The notes under the pieces: generated by a model
Database searches by the model: none
Seen by the model: the letters and a program-made list of their open reading frames with translations, nothing else
What the model was told of the DNA's origin: nothing
Origin: Silvanigrellaceae bacterium
Lineage (GTDB): Bacteria > Bdellovibrionota > Oligoflexia > Silvanigrellales > Silvanigrellaceae
Assembly (NCBI GenBank): GCA_947475135.1
Contig: CANJMU010000075.1
Location: forward strand, 1-5,030
Length of the DNA: 5,030 nt
Reading direction: 5' to 3'
Shown: positions 1-4,322 of the stretch, piece by piece
How positions within the stretch are numbered: position 1 is the stretch's first letter
How the letters are laid out: the number at the start of each line of letters is the position of its first letter
Program-made: the position numbers and the translations under genes

Positions 1-1
1 A

Positions 2-214
2 ATTTTTGAAAAACATTTGATTTCTGAGAAAAATATTTTTGCTGCACGCGAGATAGCGGCATTCGCTCATTGGACAGAAGAAAGAATACGAAAGTATCCT
101 ACCCAATGGTGTTGGGATTATGCGAAGTGGTCAAGAAAAGTCGAGATCACGAATTCTGCTTCACCCATCCCAGAATCATGTCCCGAATTCCAAAATTCGT
201 CCCTTCCGTCATAA
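2..214 (+). CDS. Lipid A biosynthesis (lauroyl/myristoyl-type) acyltransferase, C-terminal fragment
   Basis: The frame is open from the left edge to the TAA at 212-214, giving the last 70 residues of a larger protein. A segment reads EIAAFAHWTEERIRKYPTQW and continues with CWDYAKWSRK. The pattern W-x3-RI-x-x-YP-x-QW-x-W-x-x-x-x-W is typical of the C-terminus of LpxL/HtrB-family enzymes, which move an acyl chain from acyl-ACP to a lipid A precursor at the inner membrane. The catalytic HX4D motif would lie upstream of the window, so activity cannot be judged. About 20 residues follow the usual family end (after KWSRK), and most of this extra tail is encoded in the 68 bp that overlap the convergent flgJ gene. 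The TTG at 17 is an internal codon, because the frame stays open upstream of it. The family call rests on a short segment; the exact acyl specificity cannot be given. Confidence 0.72.
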   Translation: MFEKHLISEKNIFAAREIAAFAHWTEERIRKYPTQWCWDYAKWSRKVEITNSASPIPESCPEFQNSSLPS

Positions 215-482
215 CTTTTGAATATTCGCCATCAAGCATGGTCGAATAAATATTTTGAGCATTACTTTCATCGGTAGGACGTGCGGTTTCGCGCATGCTT
301 TTCAGCATCATATCGACAAACATAGTTTCAAATTCTTTCGCAACTTCTTGAGCCTGTTTTTCGTTGAGGTTTATTTTTTTGGGGCCATGTTTACTTATTG
401 TTTCCTTATTTTCGTTGATTAAATTTTCTTGGTTTATTTTATCGATGTTTTGAAAATAAAAATCGCTGGGATTGACTCTCAT
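147..482 (-). CDS. flgJ: FlgJ-like flagellar rod-binding protein, rod-binding domain only
   Basis: The protein is 111 residues. Residues 41-105 match the FlgJ N-terminal (rod-binding) domain: A-KEFETMFVDMMLKSMRE at 48-65, then NIYSTMLDGEYSKVM at 77-91 and a closing GIRDMIL at 98-104. The domain is known to bind rod subunits in the periplasm and help the rod assemble. The peptidoglycan-hydrolase domain of enterobacterial FlgJ is absent, as is common outside gamma- and beta-proteobacteria, so a separate muramidase must open the wall. The first 40 residues are polar and Asn/Lys-rich, with no signal peptide, in keeping with family members exported by the flagellar type III apparatus. The ATG is preceded by AAGGAGG at 490-496 with a 7-nt spacer, which fixes the start. 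The gene begins 12 nt after the flgI stop. Its 3' end overlaps the convergent acyltransferase by 68 bp. Confidence 0.88.
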   Translation of the reverse strand: MRVNPSDFYFQNIDKINQENLINENKETISKHGPKKINLNEKQAQEVAKEFETMFVDMMLKSMRETARPTDESNAQNIYSTMLDGEYSKVMTEGTNFGIRDMILGWVKQNS

Positions 483-489
483 AAATCAT

Positions 490-496
490 CCTCCTT
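490..496 (-). promoter_or_regulatory. Strong ribosome binding site of flgJ
   Basis: On the minus strand AAGGAGG lies 7 nt before the flgJ ATG and overlaps the flgI TAA stop (495-497). It is the closest match to the consensus in the window, so flgJ is probably translated by its own initiation as well as by coupling to flgI. Confidence 0.8.
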
Positions 497-1553
497 ATAA
501 ATATTTCACAGTGGCTTTTAAGGCTTTGGAGGCTTCTAATGCTTGGATAATTGAGACAATGTCCTTAGGACCAGCGCCAATTTCATTCAGTGATTTGACA
601 AGTTCGCCGATATTTGTGGATTTTTCAAATGCTGACACTTTGGATTTTTTACTTCCCACTTGAATTTGTAAGAAGCCATGGGAAATTGCGACGGGGAGTA
701 TGACAACATTGATTCCTGAAATAATCGTTCCTGTTCTTTCGTTAATGACAATTGTGGCTTGAACATCGGGGGTTACTCGAATTTGCTCTAGCGTCGATAA
801 AAAAGTCACAGGATTGAAAGAGGGGTTGTTTCTATCGACAGTTGTCGGAAGTTGAACTTTAATGAGTGCGCTGTTCACAGGATCGGCAATAAACTCACCG
901 AAATTTTCATTCACAGCCTTTGCAATGCGAGAAGCTGTTGTGAAATCTGCATTTCTTAAGCTTAATTCAATTGTATTATTGTGCACAAATCTGGAATGAA
1001 ATTCTTTTTCTACAATTCCTAAATTTGCGAGGGCGACGGTTTTTGGGACTTTGCTATTTTGTGCCGCTGCAACAGCCCCATCTGCACCGGACATGGCTGT
1101 TCCTTGGCTAATGCTACCTTGGACGGTGGCATAGATTTGATCGTCTGCGCCACTCAATGTGGTTAACAATAAAGTACCACCTTCTAAACTTGCGGCGTCG
1201 CCGATGCTTGAAATGCGGACATCAATCCGATCGCCAATGCGTGCAAAAGGAGGCAACATGGAAGTTACTGCCACAACCGCAATATTCTTTGTAATAATAT
1301 CTGCAGGTGTGACTGTCACTCCTAAACGACTGATGAGCTGTGCGGCGGCTTTATTTGTTGCAATACTTGCTTTGCTGTCCCCTGTTCCTTGCAAACCAAC
1401 AACAAGACCAAGACCATTCAGGGCATTGGGGCGTACTCCGCGAACTTCAACAAGATCTTTAATTTTGACAGGATATTCTTCCTGTGCAAAAAGTTTTTGA
1501 AAATTAAAAACAAAAAATAAGAAATAAAAAAAATATCTAAGATTCGTTTTCAT
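495..1553 (-). CDS. flgI: Flagellar P-ring protein FlgI
   Basis: The protein is 352 residues, within the usual range for FlgI. It forms the P-ring, the bushing around the rod in the periplasm and peptidoglycan layer. Residues 1-24 are a Sec signal peptide: basic start (MKTNLR), a very Phe-rich core, and a cleavage site near LFA-Q, so the mature protein would start near EEYPVKIKDL. Family landmarks follow in order: VRGVRPNALNGLGLVVGLQG with TGDS near the mature N-terminus, SMLPPFARIGDRIDV, SIGDAASLEGGTLLLTTLSG, ERTGTIISGINVVILPVAIS, and the C-terminal LVKSLNEIGAGPKDIVSIIQ followed by ALEASKALKA. No domain is missing. The ATG overlaps the flgH stop as TAATG, and only a weak GGGAA lies upstream, which suggests coupling to flgH translation. 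It belongs to the flgG-to-flgJ run. Confidence 0.97.
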   Translation of the reverse strand: MKTNLRYFFYFLFFVFNFQKLFAQEEYPVKIKDLVEVRGVRPNALNGLGLVVGLQGTGDSKASIATNKAAAQLISRLGVTVTPADIITKNIAVVAVTSMLPPFARIGDRIDVRISSIGDAASLEGGTLLLTTLSGADDQIYATVQGSISQGTAMSGADGAVAAAQNSKVPKTVALANLGIVEKEFHSRFVHNNTIELSLRNADFTTASRIAKAVNENFGEFIADPVNSALIKVQLPTTVDRNNPSFNPVTFLSTLEQIRVTPDVQATIVINERTGTIISGINVVILPVAISHGFLQIQVGSKKSKVSAFEKSTNIGELVKSLNEIGAGPKDIVSIIQALEASKALKATVKYL

Positions 1554-2614
1554 TATTTTTTTGTTCCCGAAGTTGTGCTTGCGCTGCTATTGGAACTACT
1601 TTTTAAAGTGGAATTATTTTTATTTGTGGATGAATTTGCTGTGGTTGCCTTGGAATCTCCGCTGGAAACAGTAGATGAATCTAAGAGCGCTCTTGCTTTT
1701 GCAATATCTGCATCGACGCGGGCCCGATCTTTTTTCAGGCGATCAGCTGCGGCGTCTAAGGATTTCTTTTGGTCTTCCACTGCTTTTTTGCGCACACTTA
1801 AATCATTTTTTTCCGCTTCCAAGCCCTTAGAAAGAAGCTGCATATCTGGTGCATAAGAGGCAATTTTTTTTGTGACGTTAGAATCCCATGACAAAGAATC
1901 ATAACTCGACATTTCTCCATTTTTTGTGACGCTAACAGAAACAGAGGTGACGTCATTGGCAGATATTTCTGAATTGTGAATATTCCGACGAGGAGCTTTT
2001 GCCAAAACAATAATATTTGTTTCAATTCCATTTTCATCTTTGTAATTTTTGATGGCACGTAAGTAAGCGTCACCGCCTGGTTCTAAAGCCACAACTTCAA
2101 ATTTCACAGATTTGAGAGGATCCATTTTGGTCGTATTATTGGAATCGGTTTGTTTTGGTTGAAGATCATCGGGAATATTCACTGTTAAAATATCACCTGT
2201 GCTCGAAGGATTGTATTCAGTTAATAGAGCTTTCGGGTGAATGGAATCACTCCAAAGACTTCCTGTACTAGACCCGCTTTCTTTATCTTTAATAATGATT
2301 TGATCTCTTTGAATAAATAATTGTTCGGACTTTTTACTTTGAGTTAAAATTTTAGGTAAATTTTGATGTAGATTGGCCTGCACAAGGGCTTCGCCAATCA
2401 TACTTTCAGGTAACCGTTGTGCCAAAGCTTTTTGACAACTTGAAAAAAAAATAATGATAGAAACAGCAAAAATAAAAAAAGTCATTCTTAAAATGACATC
2501 GGTGAAGGACATTTTATTTTCCATTTTTAGTTTTTGAAAAAAATCGCAAAAAAATTCTATGGTATTCAGATAAGTATCCAAAATAAGATCCCATTTTGCT
2601 TTATAGTACGCCAT
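1553..2614 (-). CDS. flgH: FlgH-like flagellar L-ring lipoprotein with coiled-coil and Ser/Thr/Asn-rich C-terminal extension
   Basis: FlgH forms the L-ring in the outer membrane. The call rests on position between flgA and flgI, a lipoprotein-type signal (TFFIFAVSIIIFFSSC, Cys60 counted from the chosen start), the family motif GSLWSD followed by STGDILTVNIPDD, and a beta-rich stretch FEVVALEPGGDAYLRAIK resembling the FlgH core. Beyond that the protein is unusual. The typical FlgH ending is not visible; instead residues about 260-312 form a charged heptad-like helix, and 313-353 are almost all Ser, Thr, Asn and Lys. The length of 353 residues compares with about 230 for typical FlgH. The start at 2614 has GGAG with a 9-nt spacer and overlaps flgA by 14 nt, but puts 43 residues ahead of the hydrophobic core. 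ATGs at 2524 and 2512 would give a normal lipoprotein signal but have poor or modest ribosome sites. The stop overlaps the flgI start. Confidence 0.82.
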   Translation of the reverse strand: MAYYKAKWDLILDTYLNTIEFFCDFFQKLKMENKMSFTDVILRMTFFIFAVSIIIFFSSCQKALAQRLPESMIGEALVQANLHQNLPKILTQSKKSEQLFIQRDQIIIKDKESGSSTGSLWSDSIHPKALLTEYNPSSTGDILTVNIPDDLQPKQTDSNNTTKMDPLKSVKFEVVALEPGGDAYLRAIKNYKDENGIETNIIVLAKAPRRNIHNSEISANDVTSVSVSVTKNGEMSSYDSLSWDSNVTKKIASYAPDMQLLSKGLEAEKNDLSVRKKAVEDQKKSLDAAADRLKKDRARVDADIAKARALLDSSTVSSGDSKATTANSSTNKNNSTLKSSSNSSASTTSGTKK

Positions 2615-3194
2615 ATTCAACAACTCCAATTTCAGAGATGACTGCTGTTTCGTTAACGTTACGTTTATTGAAATTATTTTTAAAAATATTTTTGTCCCAT
2701 TCAATTTGAATTTTATCTCCAAGGATTCCGTTTTCTAATGCTCGCCCAGTTCCTTCAATGGAAAGAGCTTCTGTGGGGTGATAAATAATTTTAATTTTAT
2801 CCCCTTTTTTAATGGCATAGTTTTTAGATTCGGAAATTTCAATTTCCCATTTTTTATATTTTTGATCGTTGTCTACCGTTAAATAAGAAATATGAAGGTT
2901 CGATTTATTTTCATTTTTTTGAAAAGATTCCCAATAAATTCTTTCCTTTGGTTTGTCATTTTGAACTGGATTCATAGCGTTGGGTATGAATGTTTCAATA
3001 GGACAGGACTTGCATTGGATGGTCCAATATTTGCTTTGAAATTGAGTGGGTTGATCAATTTCAATAATATTTTTATTTGGAAAAATTTCTTTGGATAAAA
3101 TTGGATAAATGAGATCTTTCTGAGATTCCCTAGCAGAGGAATTTGAGTTTAACTTAACATACTCAATATAAACGGAATGATTCATATCTATCAT
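2601..3194 (-). CDS. flgA: FlgA-like P-ring assembly chaperone, no visible signal peptide
   Basis: The protein is 197 residues. The C-terminal part is a SAF-type FlgA domain: AIKKGDKIKIIYHPTEALSI at 127-146, then EGTGRALENGILGDKIQIEW at 147-166 (the usual G-x-AL-x-x-G-x-x-GD-x-I pattern) and TAVISEIGVVEYG at 183-195. Upstream, YWTIQCKSC at 56-64 matches the place where FlgA proteins have a conserved Cys after a beta-strand. FlgA is a periplasmic chaperone that helps FlgI form the P-ring, and flgI lies two genes downstream. The N-terminus (MIDMNHSVYIEYVKLNSNSS) lacks any hydrophobic core, although a periplasmic protein should carry a Sec signal. The ATG lies 4 nt after the flgG stop, and an in-frame TGA at 3204-3206 blocks an upstream extension. 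The ribosome site is weak, so coupling to flgG is likely. Divergent but confident from domain and position. Confidence 0.87.
   Translation of the reverse strand: MIDMNHSVYIEYVKLNSNSSARESQKDLIYPILSKEIFPNKNIIEIDQPTQFQSKYWTIQCKSCPIETFIPNAMNPVQNDKPKERIYWESFQKNENKSNLHISYLTVDNDQKYKKWEIEISESKNYAIKKGDKIKIIYHPTEALSIEGTGRALENGILGDKIQIEWDKNIFKNNFNKRNVNETAVISEIGVVEYGVL
2624..2627 (-). promoter_or_regulatory. Ribosome binding site favouring the upstream flgH start
   Basis: GGAG on the minus strand, 9 nt before the ATG at 2614 and inside the end of flgA. It is the best Shine-Dalgarno near any candidate flgH start: the ATG at 2524 has only A/T-rich sequence before it, and the ATG at 2512 has a GGA within AATGGAAAATAAAATG. 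It favours the long N-terminus, while the lipoprotein signal favours the shorter ones. Confidence 0.45.
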
Positions 3195-3198
3195 AATT

Positions 3199-3984
3199 TT
3201 ATCTCAATGCATTTGTTGCTTGTAACATTTCATCGCCAGTTTTAATCACTTTGCTATTCAACTCGTAGGCGCGTTGTCCCACAATCATTTGAACCATTTC
3301 TTCTACAATATTTACGTTGCTGGTTTCCAGCTGTCCCTGTTCAATAATTCCTGCGCCATTTTCGCCGGCCACATTAATGACTGGTTCGCCAGATGCAGGT
3401 GTTTGTGCATACATATTTCTGCCCATGGCATTTAATCCGGCGGGATTAATAAAAGTTGCAATTTGAATTTGTCCTAAATTTCTGGAATCAATTTCACCTG
3501 AAACTTTTGCCGTGACTGTCCCATCAATTCCAATGCGAAGGCTGATCGTGTTTTCTGGCACCACAATTTCTGGCACAAGTGGCAGACCTTCTTGGGTCAC
3601 GATACGTCCATCCGCTCCGCGGTGAAGGGTTCCATCCCGTGTATAACTGATGCTTCCGTCTGGCAATTGAATGCGAAAAAAACCTCGTCCCATAACAGCT
3701 AAGTCTGTTTCTTTATTTGTTACCTTAGCTGCCCCGTCTTCGAAAGATTTTTCAACGGAAACCAATTTAGAACCATTTCCAACTTGAATTCCGCTAGGAG
3801 AAATTGTGCCTTCGGAAGATTGCAGTCCCGGTGCACGAATATTTTGATACAAAAGATCTTCAAAATTAGCACGACTGGCTTTGAATCCTATGGTGTTGAC
3901 GTTGGCCATATTGTTAGAAAGTGTATCAATTAGTTTTTGTTGAGAATCCATTCCCGTTGCGGCTGTGTTTAAACTTCTCAACAT
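3199..3984 (-). CDS. flgG: Flagellar distal rod protein FlgG
   Basis: The protein is 261 residues, the normal size for FlgG, which builds the distal rod through the P- and L-rings. The N-terminus is MLRSLNTAATGMDSQQKLID followed by LSNNMANVNTIGFK, the classic flagellar rod/hook signature, which packs as a helix against the C-terminal one. The middle has QVGNGSKLVSVEKSF, GRGFFRIQLPDGSISYTRDG and EGLPLVPEIVVP. The end has GIIEQGQLETSNVNIVEEMV, then QMIVGQRAYELNSKVIKTGD and EMLQATNAL, all close to FlgG consensus. I chose the ATG at 3984 rather than the in-frame ATG at 4011, because family members start at this point and AAGGGG lies 8 nt upstream. Like other rod proteins it has no Sec signal and is exported by the flagellar type III system. 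It is the first gene of the run, and no flgF precedes it. Confidence 0.97.
   Translation of the reverse strand: MLRSLNTAATGMDSQQKLIDTLSNNMANVNTIGFKASRANFEDLLYQNIRAPGLQSSEGTISPSGIQVGNGSKLVSVEKSFEDGAAKVTNKETDLAVMGRGFFRIQLPDGSISYTRDGTLHRGADGRIVTQEGLPLVPEIVVPENTISLRIGIDGTVTAKVSGEIDSRNLGQIQIATFINPAGLNAMGRNMYAQTPASGEPVINVAGENGAGIIEQGQLETSNVNIVEEMVQMIVGQRAYELNSKVIKTGDEMLQATNALR
3715..3728 (-). repeat. Third, inverted occurrence of CTAAGGTAACAAAT, inside flgG
   Basis: Read on the minus strand this 14-mer is identical to 4202-4215 and shares its first 12 bases with copy 2. It codes for the AKVTN part of FlgG, a poorly conserved stretch. It may be chance, but it extends the pattern seen in the intergenic region. 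Confidence 0.5.
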
Positions 3985-3992
3985 AAATAGGA

Positions 3993-3998
3993 CCCCTT
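3993..3998 (-). promoter_or_regulatory. Ribosome binding site of flgG
   Basis: AAGGGG on the minus strand, 8 nt before the ATG at 3984. It decides the start against the in-frame ATG at 4011, which would add nine residues not seen in FlgG proteins and has only GAGAA before it. Confidence 0.8.
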
Positions 3999-4055
3999 GT
4001 CTGAAATTCATTTCTCGTTTCTATTTTCAGTGTAGACGATTATTTTTCGAAGAAT

Positions 4056-4084
4056 ATTGTAAAGTTTTCCTTGTTGATTAAAAA
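4056..4084 (-). promoter_or_regulatory. Candidate sigma-70-type promoter for the flgG operon
   Basis: On the minus strand a TACAAT (-10 like, one mismatch, 4056-4061) lies about 72 nt before the flgG start, with a poor -35 (TTTTTA, 4079-4084) at a 17-nt spacing. Another possible -35, TTGACA at 4134-4139, is perfect but has no good -10 at the right distance. I found no convincing sigma-28 (TAAA-N15-GCCGATAA) or sigma-54 (TGGCAC-N5-TTGCA) site. In such AT-rich sequence, -10 matches are common by chance. Confidence 0.3.
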
Positions 4085-4160
4085 TATCTAGGAAAAAATC
4101 CTTGGGTAAAAAATTTCCATTTAAGACTTCTGTTGTCAACGCTTTAAATTTTTAAAATTT

Positions 4161-4172
4161 TAGAATGTTCTA
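4161..4172. promoter_or_regulatory. Short dyad, possible operator
   Basis: TAGAATGTTCTA has perfect 5-bp arms around a 2-bp centre. The loop is too small for an RNA hairpin, so if it works at all it would be a DNA site for a dimeric regulator. It lies upstream of both divergent genes. The short arms in AT-rich DNA make chance quite possible. Confidence 0.2.
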
Positions 4173-4200
4173 GAAAATTTTTTCCCTTAAAAAAATAATT

Positions 4201-4213
4201 ACTAAGGTAACAA
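4201..4213 (+). repeat. Direct repeat ACTAAGGTAACAA, copy 1
   Basis: Exact 13-mer, also found at 4307-4319. The matching 12-mer inside it occurs a third time inside flgG on the minus strand. Copy 1 is followed at once by ATG AGC CTT TGA (4214-4225), so its AGG sits 6 nt before a three-residue open frame. Both copies are preceded by a similar A-run (TTAAAAAA...ATT or TTC). Confidence 0.75.
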
Positions 4214-4221
4214 ATGAGCCT

Positions 4222-4258
4222 TTGAAATTTTGATTTATTGTTTATCTTAGACATAGTT
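4222..4258 (+). promoter_or_regulatory. Weak candidate promoter for the plus-strand gene
   Basis: TTGAAA (4222-4227) with TATCTT (4243-4248) at a 15-nt spacer, or TTGATT (4230-4235) with ATAGTT (4253-4258) at 17 nt. Neither is strong. Either would place transcription between the two ACTAAGGTAACAA copies, with copy 1 upstream of the start and copy 2 in the leader. Confidence 0.22.
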
Positions 4259-4306
4259 CATGAATGAAGGAAAAATATTAAATTCTAATTTTTAAAAAAT
4301 TCAACC

Positions 4307-4319
4307 ACTAAGGTAACAA
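4307..4319 (+). repeat. Direct repeat ACTAAGGTAACAA, copy 2, includes the ribosome site of the plus-strand gene
   Basis: Second exact copy, 106 bp after the first. Its AGG (4311-4313) stands 9 nt before the TTG at 4323 and is the best Shine-Dalgarno for that gene, so the repeat overlaps the translation initiation region. Confidence 0.75.
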
Positions 4320-4322
4320 TCA

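Larger units (their letters stand above)
3985..4322. other. Divergent intergenic region between flgG and the unknown plus-strand gene
   Basis: The 338 bp are very AT-rich and hold no convincing gene. They contain the flgG ribosome site and candidate promoter, a small dyad TAGAA-TG-TTCTA at 4161-4172, two copies of ACTAAGGTAACAA, a weak plus-strand promoter candidate, and the start region of the plus-strand gene. No hairpin followed by a T-run that would serve as a terminator was seen. Confidence 0.8.

Noticed and set aside
472..663. Plus-strand frame of 63 codons opposite the end of flgI
   Set aside because: Antisense to the conserved C-terminus of FlgI; no ribosome site and no recognisable motif.
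1159..1500. Plus-strand frame of 113 codons opposite flgI
   Set aside because: It mirrors flgI, whose conserved domains and signal peptide are clear on the other strand. Its sequence is low-quality (Thr/Pro/Arg runs) with no ribosome site.
1575..2073. Frames opposite or out of frame with flgH (1575-1856 plus, 1798-2073 minus)
   Set aside because: Both are shadows of flgH. The Leu/Phe/Ser richness reflects the Lys/Asn/Ser codons of flgH, and neither has a start region.
2892..3098. Plus-strand frame of 68 codons opposite flgA
   Set aside because: Antisense to the FlgA-like gene; its hydrophobic look comes from the complement of Lys/Asn/Glu codons.
4091..4118. GGAAA/TTTCC inverted repeat upstream of flgG
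   Set aside because: A 5-bp stem with an 18-nt loop in A/T-rich DNA is likely chance and does not resemble a terminator.
4134..4139. Perfect TTGACA on the minus strand as the flgG promoter -35
   Set aside because: No acceptable -10 lies 15-19 nt downstream (only AAATTT-type sequence), so I kept the TACAAT site as the better, still weak, candidate.
4260..4295. Eleven-codon open frame (MNEGKILNSNF) before the plus-strand gene
   Set aside because: No Shine-Dalgarno upstream and no leader-peptide features such as repeated regulatory codons or attenuator hairpins.
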